Shown here piece by piece: positions 23,285-35,114 of a stretch of 64,000 bases of DNA. Each line of letters starts with the position of its first letter. Position 1 is the first letter of the stretch. Made by a program: the position numbers and the translations under genes. Source of the DNA: Antedon mediterranea (taxonomy: Eukaryota > Echinodermata > Crinoidea > Comatulida > Antedonidae); the NCBI RefSeq assembly GCF_964355755.1, contig NC_092670.1, forward strand, positions 9,051,201 through 9,115,200, read 5' to 3'. The notes below the pieces were generated by a model, which saw only the letters and a list, made by a program, of their open reading frames with translations, did no database searches and was not told the DNA's origin.

Positions 23285-26200
23285 CTACATTTAACAAATC
23301 AAAATATTGGTTTTATCAAATAATATAAAACAATTAGGCCTACATACAAGAATTATTAGGATCTATAAAAGACTTTTAGACATCAAGGGTCTAGCTTTTG
23401 ACCTTTACTTAGCTATAGCAAAAATAGAACATAACTTAAAACAAAAATATCTTCTTTGCGATATTGTAGATTTAGGCCTAGGCCTAATCCCAGAAGATAT
23501 CAAGCATTTACTTTATCTTACAAATCCTAATACTTTGTTCTAAATGGGGCTTTCTCACTTATTGGCATCTTGAAAATAAATGGTAGAGTTAGCATAATCA
23601 TAATTGTAATTCTTATTACCTTCTACTCTCGGACACAAGATGTCCAAAAGGTTTCTCCCATGCATACATCTTGATGACGCGCATACCAGAGATAATTTCA
23701 TTCATAAATTGAACTCTTTCGTCGGTCAGGATGGCAGTCTTTGCTCTGAACTTTGAACAAAGACTTCCAAACCAAGCCTGCAACGGTGCCATCAGTAAGA
23801 GAATGGACATGCCTGCAAAGCATGATGGTCCTAATTCATACCATAGCAACACAGTAACAATTATCACTTGTAATGGTCCAATCCACAGGTATGGAATAAA
23901 CAACAATGCCTGCATGAAAAACAACAAACATTTTGTGCAAATTTTTCCCTGTATTTTCTTAAGTTAACATCAATTTTCATTTCATATCAAACAAAAACCA
24001 ATTTAAATCTTCAGTGAGTTACACTATCAAACTTTATGTGAGAAAAAATGTTATGTGCCCATATATGGACATGATGTCATACCACTACCATATTTGGGCA
24101 CATCACATTTTTTTCACACATAAACTTTGATAGTGTAGACAGAGCTTACCTCCCCATTCCACTCTACCAGTAATCTTAATAAACATATTACCACTTGTAT
24201 TACTTTCTAAAGCTCTGTTTACACTATCAAACTAGTTTGACAAAAAAGTGTAATGTGCCCAAATATGGTAGTGATATGCTTAAATATGGTAGTGACATGA
24301 CATCCTCATGTCCATATATGGCCACAACACCGTTTTTTGTCTCATAAAGTTTGATAGTGTCAGACAGAGTTTTATGTGTATGATCAAAGCGATATTTTCA
24401 ATAGTAACAAAAGAGAGAAACTGACCTGATCAAATCTATTGACATCGTTAGATAGAATATTTACAATTTGTCCCACTGTCGTCTTTCCTAAAGCTATACT
24501 GCTCAATCTAAGAGACTGAAACCAAACAATACAGGTATTTGCATTCATTCATTTTATTATGAATTGATGCGGATGACCGAACTCATCACGGTGACGAGTT
24601 CAAAACTAGAAATATTCGTATCATTAGTGACAATTCATGTATCACAATAAGTACAATAATAACGCTGGATATTATTGCCACGTTTTGGTTTTGTTAATTA
24701 AACAAAATCTGAATGAACCCTAGATATATGATACAGTATATCAGAACAGCTCAAAACACATTTTAAAGTCAACATTTTTATTATTTATTACTTATTTGTT
24801 CTTTCTTTTGACTGGATTGAATGTTCAGTAACGTAGTAGGCCTACTACTTTTCAAAATGGTCCACAAATAATTTGAAAGATATATACAGAAAATTAAAAA
24901 TACATTTTCCTTTGTATAAAAAGACATAAATATACACAAAGTAAAATAAAAAAAGTAGATACAAAAAAACATATTTGCAGGATCACAATTAGTAATGTTA
25001 GTACAGTACAAGGATGTGATATAATTAATGACAACGAGAATTTAAATAACCAATAACTAAAAGACGACCTCTCACCTTTCGATAAATAAGGCCACTACAC
25101 GCTACTCGTATCCTCATGCCAAGCAGTGAATTATAGAAAAAATAAGGATGATGTGCGGTAATGGCTATAGCAGATAATAAGACAACTATTGCAGCATACA
25201 TATACGCATCTTGTGTTGTAATATCTGAATCTACCGTGAAGTACGTGACTAGTAGACTTACAAACAGAGGCTGAGTTGTCCGACATGCTTCCTATATTTA
25301 GGGAAAAATTAATATATTAAACTTATGCAACAAAAGTACAGATGTCTACATTACCAAATGTTCAAAATTGGTAATTATATAAATTTACATAAGGGCAAAA
25401 TTCGGTAAATCGCGCGTTACTTCTAGAATGTTTACTCGATGGTATATAAAGTTGGTTTGTACTTTCGGTACTGATTTTAACCACCTGATGTAACCTTGTT
25501 TACTAATTAAATTGAGTTAGATAATTAGTTATTGACAATTAAAACGAATTTAGGTTCAACGATTTGCCCCAAATAGGGGTATTTTCCGATCTTGGTATCG
25601 GTGCTACTCGATGGATATAAAGTTAGTTCGTGGATTATAATGAATTTGAAAATACATTGAAGTCTATTTACGATTAAAATGTTCCTCTCCAAAATCATAC
25701 CACTAATAAAAATAGGATATGGATATCAAATGGTATTCTCAAGTCAATAAGACACAGACAAAAACTGTATTCTAAATTCCTCCACTACCCTCAAACAAAA
25801 ATGCCTACAAAATATACTGAAATAAATTAAATTCAATAATCAAAGCATCCAAACATTATCACAACACCTTCATGGAACACAAAAAAGGCAACCTGGAAAT
25901 CCATCAATTCTATTCTAAACAAATCTAATAAAGCACTTTATCTCAACCTTAAACTGTGATGGAGATATCATGAACGATCCATGCAAAATTGCTAACGCGC
26001 TCAACAAAGTGTTTGCTGAAATTGGTCCCTCCCTTGCCAAAAAATCCCCAATACACATAAATCTTTTAAAGACTTTCTCCCATCTAACCCAATTCCTAAT
26101 TCCTTATTCCTCAGTAAATACCATACTCACCGCCTTTAAAACAAATAAATCTCCTGGTATTGCCGATTTCCACACATGACCAATCAAATTTATCTACAAA

Positions 26201-29200
26201 CTATAGCAAGTTATACACGTTGCTGTCTGCAGAAATGCTGTACTTTTAACACCGTACACTGTCCTGTAGCACAGTGTCTGTTTATCACCAAATACAACAT
26301 ACCGTACTCTACAACAAGCAATTTGGTTTCCGTAAAGGATTCAACACCTCAATGGCTCTAATTGACCACACTAATAACACTGTAAATGCATTTGGAAATC
26401 GACAACTCTCAATTGGTCTCTTTATTGATCTTTCCAAGGCTTTTGACACCATCGACCATGAAATATTTTGTATAAACTATCCCATTATGGAATCCGAGGA
26501 CCCGCCCACTCACTTTTTAAAAGTTAGCTCTCCAATCGTTTTCAGTGTACAAAATATTCGAATTCTATATCAAATCTCAATCCAATAACTTGTGGTGTTC
26601 CTCAGGGTTCGTCCTCTTCTATTCATTTTATACATTAACAATCTTCACTTATAAACTATACATCCTTGACTTTTTTCTTTATGCCGAAGACACAACCATA
26701 CTTTTCCCCCGCCAAGACATAACAGTTTTATACGATACAGTAAATTCCAATCTCGTTCCAATTTCACAGTACTTTGCTGCAAATAAACTTTCCCTTAACC
26801 ATAAATAATGCAACTTCATCCTGTTAGGGATCCCACAAAAGCTAAAAAATATTGACTTCTCTCCCTATAAGATTCTGATTGATAACCATGAAACACCCTC
26901 TGTTAATTCCACTAAATGTCATGGTATTAACATCGATAACTGTCTTACGTAGGCCTACATGAGCTTCAAATCAAAATTTCCAAAAGCCTTGGCATCATTT
27001 ATAGATTATCTAACATTCTTACCCCTCAACATCTCTCGAATTTATACTGTTCCCTTATTCTTCCCTATTTGAGTTATGGTAAAATTGTTTGGGCAAACAC
27101 ATCCAATCTACATAAACTTAACATTCTTTTAAAAAAAAAAGCTATCAGGATTATATTTGGCTCTCCACTTCGCTCATATTCATCTCCCTGTTCCGTAATT
27201 TAAATTTATTCAAAATTGCAGATATAAACTTGTGCCAACAAGGCTCTTTTGTATATTCAGCCTTAAACACAGCACTCCCTTTCAATTTAACCAAATATTT
27301 ACCCGAAACCATTCGCTACATAACTATTCTACCCGACGTTGTAAAATTAATATACCTAATCATAACACTAATTACTTCCAACACAATATTTTATATTCAG
27401 GACCTACATTCTTCAATAAATTACCACCAAACCCCTTAAACTCTATTTCTCTTAATTCTTTTACTTAAAAACTTAAACAATTTTTTATTTCAAGTTACTA
27501 GATTTAACAAAATGTTGTTTCTGTTTCGTTATTTGCTGCTTTCTGTGCTCGATTTCTGCTTAATTTATATACACTTTATCAATGTTTTCCCTTTTTTTTC
27601 TCATTTACTTTTTTTTTATGAAATATTATCATTGCATATAATGTAATCAAAACATATCTTTACCCTATCTATTTTTTCATAAAATTGTTACTATGTCACT
27701 TTATATTATGTTTCAGGCTTGCCCAACACAAGTCCTCCTTCATCGGGATCAAGCCTTCTTTCAATGTTACTTTGTCATTTTATGTATCACCTTTTATTTT
27801 GTTACCATGACATTTGAAAGTAAATAAATGTTTAAATGCAATAGTATTGAAAAATTTAAAAGATACAGAAGTTGAATATGAAATACAGAATAAATACAAT
27901 ATCATTATTAGAGGACTACAATCAATGGAATAGATGAATATATAATATTGTAAGTATCAAAAATAGCATGATGATGTTTAAAAAGAAGAGATTATATTGG
28001 TAAAGGCCTACAAAATAACATGGTAACAATCAAAAGTGTTACAGTATATTGATTATTAATCGGGCATCACTATAATAAGGCTTTAAAATGTGATGTCCTA
28101 CAGGTATGTAACAATTAAAATTTGGAAGAAAAAAAAACTGAGGCATCCAATTTGAGAACTATTAATTTCTATAATGATTTGACAGTTTATACAATTAGCT
28201 TTAAGGCTCCCATTGACTATGTTTGTTTCTTCTCGAAGAGGTGCATCATACCTTATGAATACCATAACGCACCCGTGCGTCAAAAATATGTCTTACCTAA
28301 ATTAGGTGACCATGACGCACCCATTTTGACGCACCGTGACCATGTTGTTTATGATAAGGAGGGTGGTAAAGTAACGGACATTTGTGACGCACCCCTACAT
28401 CAATAATTATTTGTAAATGACGAACCTCTCCCAGGGGTCGTATAGTGGGTCATATACAATTGAAAAGTGCATAACATTGATTGTTAGTAAAAAGTATTAT
28501 GGATGGGGAGTTACTACATCAGTAAGTTTATACGTAGTATTTTGGTAGTCTCACCTCTGCTGATTACGTTAATTGAAAGAGCTCTTTTCGGTAAGTTAAA
28601 ATCGTATTTTAATTTTGTTAAATTAATTGTTATATCTCGTGTACTGTATTTTTTTTAACATGGGCTTTACATTGCAGTTGTATGATATATTTTAATCCAA
28701 TACAATTTTCATGCGTTTGTTTGAGTTTTATTAGACATGAATATTAAAATAATAAAGAAGCAATTAATCATATTTTATACTGTATTTTAAATTTTGTATA
28801 GTGCAATAGTACACAATTCAGTCAAACTGCAACACAGAGATTATCTACTCTGATACATTAAATTTGAAGAAGTTTACCTCAAGAACAACAAACAACATAG
28901 TAATGCTGGCAGGCTTCCAGATACATCTACCTATTGCTTTTCCAAGGCTGGGATCAGCACTGCTATCTTTACTCTTCCTGATCTCTTTTTCCCACTCTCT
29001 GATAAAGATTGTTTATACAAATTAATAGGCCTAATCTTATTTATTAAAATATTGACACAGTTTCAAGTATTACATTGTATTGTATGTTTAAGCTTCAGTA
29101 AAGCATCTACTCCGCTATGTCATTTCATTTATTTCGTGTTTTTATAAATAATAAAAAAATCAACAGGTCACAAGGTACAGAGCACTTTAGAGGGTAGACG

Positions 29201-30245
29201 GGATTTTCAAAAGTGAAACACTATCGAGTGACTCTCCGACTACCTAGAGTGTAGGCCTACAAATAAAATAAACTTAAATACAGAAAAAAGTAACACAAAT
29301 ATATACAACAATACTATGGAATAAATCTTGTTTATATTTAAATGCCATTTACCGTATTTATTTGAATAAACATCCTGCTTGAATAAACGGCTCCACCCTC
29401 CCCGGCTCCAATGCGTGCGTTTATTTATTTCCTCGAATAAACTCCCCGCCACATGCATTTTATACACAATTGTGTATCACAACACATTTTGACTGTCAAC
29501 AATTTACGAAGCATGTAGATACAATTTTTACTGTATTTTATCACTTTTTGAAATTTATTATTTATTTATTATTTATATTTACACCCAAAAAAATAAATGC
29601 CTCCCTCGTCCGTGGCATTTAAGTATTCGAATAAATATGGTAATCATGTTTTAATGTAATAAAAAATAATGATTTATTGGTTCTATTTGGTTATATTTTC
29701 TTTACTGGATGATATCAACGGATTAACGATTACCAAAACGTCACAGATTCCACGGGTAAGTAAGTCAGTCTTACAAGCTTCGGTGCAAACTATCTATCAT
29801 TAGAATACAATTGGCATGTCTATACATAAAATAGTATTCCAAAAATAAAACTTATTTTCCTGCCAGTTTGGGTTTCGATCTTTTAATCAATCACAAGCTG
29901 TCACTTCTAATATTGTATTAGTATTGAAACAACAGTAGTGAAGAAAAAATATTCACAAATTTACTCAATATTCGAACCAAACAATTTAAGAAATTTGCAA
30001 GGTCCGAATTAAAAAACTTAAATTTAAATCTGTACATAGGCAGCCTATGAGGCAGAGTTATCTGTATGACTCCACTCACTTTTGTTACCTTCTTCCTCTT
30101 TACTACTGGCTCCACCTCCTCTTTCTCCTCCCTCTGTGGGCTTAAGAGACATAGTGCTTCCGTTGCTGCTGGACATCCTGCTGGTGCTGCTCGCTTTCAG
30201 TTCATTCAGAGATGGACACTCTGGGCTTGAAAAACGATACTTCTT
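23035..30245 (-). CDS. ABCC4-like: ABCC (MRP4-like) transporter, exons of the first transmembrane domain
   Basis: Five minus-strand exons with canonical splice sites and compatible phases read continuously, in gene order: 28878-28998, 25076-25291, 24426-24515, 23620-23909 and 23035-23284. A sixth possible exon lies upstream at 30089-30245. Together the five give about 320 residues that follow MRP4 in order: a pre-TMD linker (PSLGKAI), [66 protein letters not shown] and [14 protein letters not shown]4-type proteins are plasma-membrane ATP-driven exporters of cyclic nucleotides, eicosanoids and conjugates. No exon for the N-terminal FWWLNP motif and none for either nucleotide-binding domain was found in the window. 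The remaining exons are therefore beyond very long introns, or this is a truncated copy. All frames seen are intact. Confidence 0.85.
23620..23909 (-). CDS. ABCC4-like: ABCC-like exon: central TMD1 helices
   Basis: The acceptor is TTTTTCATGCAG and the donor AGAAG|GTAATA. It encodes [16 protein letters not shown], a second membrane helix, [19 protein letters not shown] and KMYAWEKPF, the intracellular coupling segment of the family. It starts in phase 0 and ends in phase 2. Confidence 0.9.
24015..24373. mobile_element. Two adjacent short foldback MITEs (CACTATCAAACTTTATGTG family)
   Basis: Unit 1 (24015-24150) opens ACACTATCAAACTTTATGTG and closes with its inverse before TAGACAGAGCT. Unit 2 (24209-24373) opens AGCTCTGTTTACACTATC and closes GATAGTGTCAGACAGAG. 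Both contain CCATATATGGACAT and CCATATTTGGGCACA blocks. A third copy lies at 59099-59214. Confidence 0.8.
24426..24515 (-). CDS. ABCC4-like: ABCC-like exon: [20 protein letters not shown] segment
   Basis: A 90 base exon between GGTTTCAG and CAG|GTCAGT encoding 30 residues that end [12 protein letters not shown], one of the most conserved ABCC blocks. Both ends are phase 0. Confidence 0.9.
25076..25291 (-). CDS. ABCC4-like: ABCC-like exon: TM1-TM2 of TMD1
   Basis: A 216 base exon (72 residues) between AAATATAG and AAAG|GTGAGA. It opens [10 protein letters not shown], has a membrane helix, [15 protein letters not shown] and HHPYFFYN, and closes [15 protein letters not shown]. Both ends are phase 0. 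Confidence 0.9.
25690..27840 (+). mobile_element. Decayed CR1/L2-type non-LTR retrotransposon
   Basis: It lies antisense in an ABCC-like intron. Recognisable parts in order: a pre-RT segment ([16 protein letters not shown] near 25755), [42 protein letters not shown], an altered catalytic box [22 protein letters not shown], and the C-terminal [11 protein letters not shown]. Stops and frameshifts break the frame many times. The 3' end carries CACAAGTCCTCCTTCATCGG and AAGTAAATAAATG. Confidence 0.88.
27841..28877. other. Intronic DNA, no gene recognised
   Basis: AT-rich. A cluster of GACGCACC / GGTGCGTC words at 28236-28400 forms small inverted pairs (GTGACCATGACGCACC, then GACGCACCGTGACCATG). 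Confidence 0.5.
28878..28998 (-). CDS. ABCC4-like: ABCC-like exon: cytosolic linker and start of TMD1
   Basis: It encodes [27 protein letters not shown] and a first hydrophobic run ending VVLE|GTAAAC. Two overlapping acceptors exist (ATCAG|AG|AGTGG); the second, at 28996, would keep frame with the 30089-30245 exon. Confidence 0.85.
29351..29641. mobile_element. Small inverted-repeat element (TATTTATTTGAATAAA ends)
   Basis: The left end ACCGTATTTATTTGAATAAA and the right end GTATTCGAATAAATATGGTA are imperfect inverse copies. CGAATAAA words recur inside. No coding capacity. Confidence 0.5.
30089..30245 (-). CDS. Candidate Ser/Gly/Glu-rich exon, perhaps the N-terminal linker of the ABCC-like gene
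   Basis: An open 157 base stretch between CTTATGTTAG and GAAGAAG|GTAACA encodes [17 protein letters not shown], an [12 protein letters not shown] stretch and a [14 protein letters not shown] tail. Phase 0 to phase 1 fits the next exon downstream if the 28996 acceptor is used, giving [11 protein letters not shown] 45 base open stretch with AG/GT borders at about 32809-32853 could precede it but is too short to judge. No known domain is present. Confidence 0.4.
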
Positions 30246-30579
30246 CTAACATAAGACCACTTCTTTAATGGGATCCAGTCAAATCAATAGGGTTGGTGAA
30301 ATATTTCCACAACAGGGGGGTTATTTGTCCGTAATAGAGGATAAGGGCGTTGTTGTTTATCCAGAGGCTTTTTATAATTAACTGTCCAAAATAGGGGATT
30401 TTTTTGTCCACAATATGGGCTTTTATTGGAGTAGTGCGTCATCCATTGTGTTGTCCATAATAGGGGATTTTGTAAGAGTTTAGTAATTGTTGTTGACGCA
30501 ACGTACGGAAGCGTTAAAGTGCCATTCACTTGGCGTCTTGTCGAAATAATTTATCTTGTCAAGTCGACTTAATTATGAC

Positions 30580-30956
30580 TATTATGTCGACATAGTAACC
30601 ATTATATGTCTCATTACAAAAGTACGAAAGCGAAAGTGACCGTCAAGGCCCGAGATATATAAAATTATCTTAGAACACGGAATAAAGTAGTGATGCAAAA
30701 GTTGGTTGATTTGTGCCAATAGTGAAACGGTGTCTACTGAGGGCTGTTGTTGGCTAACTGTGGCAACTGCAGGGCGGGTGGACACTTCCATAAGTGTGTC
30801 AGCTAGTTTGGCGAGGGCAACTACATTCAAATCATCTCTGCAATCGTTGCAAAAAATAATTGTCTTAAGACCTGTTGGTTTAACTGACAGTTGATGCATC
30901 TTCCGAAGCAGTTGTGATGGCTTCTTATCGCCTAATTCTTCCACTGTAAGGAGTTG
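30580..30956 (-). pseudogene. LTR-retrotransposon gag relic, 3' part
   Basis: The minus-strand frame reads LLTVEELGDKKPSQLLRKM and, after divergence, ALAKLADTLMEVS, the hallmark blocks of gag proteins in Ty3/gypsy-like elements. The frame begins at the edge of the hAT-like insertion, and its 5' part resumes at 32590. No protease, RT or LTR was recognised nearby, so this is a fragment. Confidence 0.8.
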
Positions 30957-30964
30957 GTTCAACC

Positions 30965-32581
30965 CAGTGGTGGCGCCAGCGGGGGGGCTACGGGGGCTCT
31001 AGCCCCCTCGTCGGGGAGCCTAGCCCCCCGTCGGGGAACACGGGTACTTTTGTCGGGGAATATAATATACAGTAAAAAGCGTTCGCGTTCACTTCGTAGC
31101 TAGCTTCAGCGCCTAGAAAACCGCGACGTTTCATTGACCGTGAGAGTACGTCAGAGTGATATTATGCATTCATTATTGCCAGCGATCTAACTTCTACTAA
31201 ACAATAGTTAGGTTCGCACTTGTCTGGCGGTATCCCTTTGTACGAATCGTTCAATGTTGGGTCGAGACGCGTGATATCAAGTTCCATCCAGGGACCAAAA
31301 TGTGTAATGTAGTTATTTTCCAGGCGAAGTTTACCGACGGTTACCGAAGGGAACACGGGTACTTTTTGTCGGGGAATATAATATACAGTAAAAAGCGTTC
31401 GCGTTCACTTCGTAGCTAGCTTCAGCGCCTAGAAAACCGTGACGTTTCATTGACTGTGAGAGTACGTCAGAGTGATATTATGCACTTTATATGCATCCAT
31501 TATTTTGCCAGCGATCTAACTTACTACTAAACAATAGCTAGGTTCGCACTTGTCTGGCGGTATCCCTTTGTTGTACGAATCGTTCAACGTTGGGTCGAGA
31601 CGCGTGATATCATGTTCCATCCAGGGACCAAAAATGTGTACTGTAGTTATTTTCCAGGCGAAGTTTACTGACGGTTACGTCGTGTACTGCGTCGACGTAC
31701 GCTACACTACAGCAAAAACGAATTATGTTAAATGTTCGTATGTTCACCAATTTTTTAATTTACAAGTAACCTTCTCTACCGTGGGGCACCTAAAATAAAT
31801 TTTTCATCCATTACTAAACAAAAAAACATGCCATTTTCGCTTAGCCAACATCTTATTATCTAAGTTATTACATTTTCAATGTCCTGTAGGCTATGTCATG
31901 AATTTCTCACCACTCGGAAGTCCAGATGGTGGTACGCACGCATACACTTGGGAGGAATAAACTTATTTCCCCGACTGAAAAAGGTCTACGCTTGCGTTTT
32001 TTAAACCTCTAGGCCTGATGTTTCCAAAGTATAAAATGCAATTTTTTGAAGACCTGCAGCTCTAGTTTTAAACAGTTTCTTAGCTCAGCCCCAATAATAA
32101 AGCTGGTCATATTTCGAAGTACAAGAAGTGCATTTTCCGGGACCTAACATCTCTATTCTAAACATTTCTTAGCTCAGTCACAACCATGATAGGGACTTAT
32201 ATATTTTGTTTCATGTTTTGAAGTATAATACAGTAAGCCCAATTTCCGGGACCTCCAACTCTATTTTTCTAAATTTCTTTGAACTTTTATTTTTTAAATT
32301 GAAAAATATGGATTGAAACAGTCATCGCGCATCGTTTTTTTTGCACGCAGTATTTTATTTATGCATTATAAAAAATGGAAAAAATGGCTACCCTAAATCT
32401 GATTAAAATGACCTCAAATGACGCTAGAACGCGTTTCTTCCGGGGGCTTCGCCCCCTGGACCCCCACCGGGGGCCCTTGGCGGCCCCCTGGCCCCCAGCC
32501 TAGTGATGCTCGCTTCGCTCGCATAGCCCCCTCGTCGGGGAATGTAGCCCCCGCGTCGGGAAGATCCTGGCGCCATCCCTG
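30965..32581. mobile_element. Non-autonomous hAT-like element inserted in the gag relic
   Basis: Ends are CAGTGGTGGCGCCAG (left) and the inverse of CAGGGATGGCGCCAGGATC (right). The 8 bases GTTCAACC flank both sides exactly (30957-30964 and 32582-32589), and the gag frame continues across them. CAG-type ends with an 8 bp duplication are the hAT signature. Subterminal regions are GC-rich with repeated TAGCCCCC and GTCGGGG words. The body holds a tandem duplication (31034-31348 and 31349-31678, 315 bp period). No transposase was seen. Confidence 0.9.
31034..31678. repeat. 315 bp tandem duplication inside the hAT-like element
   Basis: GGGAACACGGGTACTTTT starts at 31034 and again at 31349. The copies stay closely similar through GTTTACCGACGG / GTTTACTGACGG. 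Confidence 0.9.
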
Positions 32582-32589
32582 GTTCAACC

Positions 32590-32710
32590 GCTTGTGTTCC
32601 GACTCAGATGTTCGCTTAATTAGTTCTATTTTTAGTTGAGCGTATCGGCCCTCCGTGGGTGGGTTCATAAGGAGGTCTCTCACCTCAGAAGCGAGAGTGC
32701 TGTAATTAGA
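32590..32710 (-). pseudogene. LTR-retrotransposon gag relic, 5' part
   Basis: The minus strand reads STLASEVRDLLMNPP and QLKIELIKRTSESE, the gag segment that normally precedes the block at 30580-30956. The split is caused by the hAT-like insertion. Confidence 0.75.
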
Positions 32711-35114
32711 CTGACCCTTGAGGAAGCTTTGCTGCTACTCGAATGAAGTGTTGTCTTGTGATTTGGGACCGACATATACTGGCCTAGCTATTATTAGAAC
32801 GTATAACCTGTGTGAGATCTCCAATGGATAACCTTGTAAAGGAAGATGTCTTCTAAGAATTCCAAAGCTAAAACAAACATTGCTATTCAATTAATATCGA
32901 ATACAAATATCAATTGAAATACTGACATGAATTTTAGGCCTACAATCTTTTAAAGTTGTGGAACATGAAAGGGTTTAATCAACTAGGCCTACTAAATGTG
33001 TGTCTACAGAGTGGTGGATTTAGAAGGCGGCCCCTTTGTCCTACCATAGATTATTTTTAATCAACTTCCACACAATTTAATCAATGTTAGATGTTTGATA
33101 ACTAGGTAAATTGCCCGATACTTTAGTCTAGGTTCTAGACGGTGTTTTAACTTAAAATTAGTTACTTGAGCCCGTACAAAAATCGAAACTAGGGCTGGTA
33201 GACTAATATAAACAGATAATAGGCCTAACTGCAGACTTTGGGAATGAAGTCTACGATACTTTTAACAAACTTGTACATTTCATAACGACATATTATCTAC
33301 AGAATTATGTAATAAATAAATACTTTATTGCGTTGCGTTACGCTTGCGATGGGTAGTGGTAAACCAAGAGACTTACAACTACAACCTAGAGATAAAATGA
33401 TCTGATCCCCTACGCGAATTTCTATTTGATATACACACTCGTACACCCGACCCATTAGGAATTATTTTTTTCCCTCACTCTTGAAAATAGTAGCCTACGA
33501 CAGAACATTGTAGTTTTGAATATAGGCCTATGCAAACGTACGTAAGCATATCCAATGAACATTTTCTTTGTGGTTATGATTTGTGAAAGAAAGAAAATAA
33601 GGGAAAAAGAGAGACAATCTAACGAATGAAAACATAGCGTGTGGGTTTAACAAGTGTTATTTTTAACATTTTGCCGTTAGGGATGATGAGAAGAAGAAAT
33701 ATTGAAATCTTTTAAAAATATTAGGCCTAATTGTATAATAAATGGCTACATTAATTTGAGTTCCACCTGCCTCGTTTCCGAGTATAAGCCCGTTTTACAG
33801 TCGAATTAATACCTACGTAACAACCCACTATGGATTTACGACTCATAATTGTATAATAAATGCATAACAAAGCAGTCGGATTTGTATACGTATTGTGAAT
33901 ACAGTTGCAGGTGTACAAGATGAAACGCAGGAAATTACAAGATCAATACTGCAGTGTAGGCCTATCTTGAAATCTGAATGTCTAGAAACGTACCATATTA
34001 TTATTAAACACAACTTTTGTGTTTGCAACACAGGAATGAAAAGGTATTATTTAAGGTTTCTTTAACTACAATCAAATCATCAAAGGATGTGAGTTTTTTC
34101 TTGGAGATTTGGTTGATGAAAATATTGAGAAACCAGTTTGTCTATTTGGTTTACGTTATGACTACTGAACTGTAGTGACTTTTGAAGTGTTTATAAAGAA
34201 GCAAACTAGAAGAATTGAGTCAGACGGTAGTTTCATTGAATACCGGTACATTTTCGTTAATTCAAGTTATGTGCTTACGTCTTCAGATACCTCTAATACC
34301 AAAGTAGGACTATAGAGGATACAAACGAGAAGAGAAGAAGATTGTTTCAGATATTTTTAAGAAAACCTGTTCTTAAAGTTGCTAACCAGTCGTGTGATTA
34401 CATAAAAAGATAGAGGTCATCAGAGGAAATGTGACGACCATTGTAAATTAGGAAGAATACAGAACAACTGTTTAAAGATATAACATATTTGTTTAAATAG
34501 ATCACATTACAGGAGTATACAAAGAGAAGAAAATTTGACTTATTTCAGACACATTTGAGAAAACTTGATAACTATGTGAATGTCTTGATCAGTAGAGGAA
34601 ATAATGCGAACATTAAAAATTACGAAGAGTAATATATATAAGATATATATATAAGGCATAGCATATTTTGTTTTAATCAAGTTAAAACTCCTTCCAAAGC
34701 CCGTAACAGAGGCTCGTGTCAAATTGATTTTGATGCGCGTGCTCATACCGAGTGATTAAATCTAATTTTTCAATTTATTCGCCTCTATTTATAATAATTA
34801 GCACAGAGCATGTTTTTCTGTACTGTACAGTGTCTACTCATTATCCTTTGTAATGGTACAGAATGACTTTTACTTCTAAATAATTGACCTGATTAATATT
34901 AATATATTCTGTGCGTCAAAAAGCAATTGAGAAAAATATCGTTGTACCTTACGTATTCTGTAGCCTTTGTATCTACAGTAGTCGTATAGGACTGACAAGA
35001 CAATATGCAGTATATAATATCTCAGTTTTGATCAGATTTATGAATTAGTAATTGATGGAATCACGAAGTAAAAGCAGAATAATTGAAGGTATGTGTGTTT
35101 AAATAAGCAGAATT
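32711..35114. other. Intergenic; diverged about 200 bp tandem pair upstream of the next gene
   Basis: The stretch 34305-34460 (GAGGATACAAACGAGAAGAG, TTTCAGATATTTTTAAG, CAGAGGAAATGTGACG) is repeated in diverged form at 34508-34640 (AGTATACAAAGAGAAG, TTTCAGACACATTTGAG, TAGAGGAAATAATGCG). A segment near 34100 (ATTTGGTTGATGAAA, GTTTGTCTAT, ATGACTACT) is shared with 43222-43275. No exon was recognised. Confidence 0.5.

Noticed and set aside
32414-32683. Pro/Gly-rich ORFs on both strands
   Set aside because: They cross the border of the hAT-like element and are made from its GC-rich subterminal repeat.
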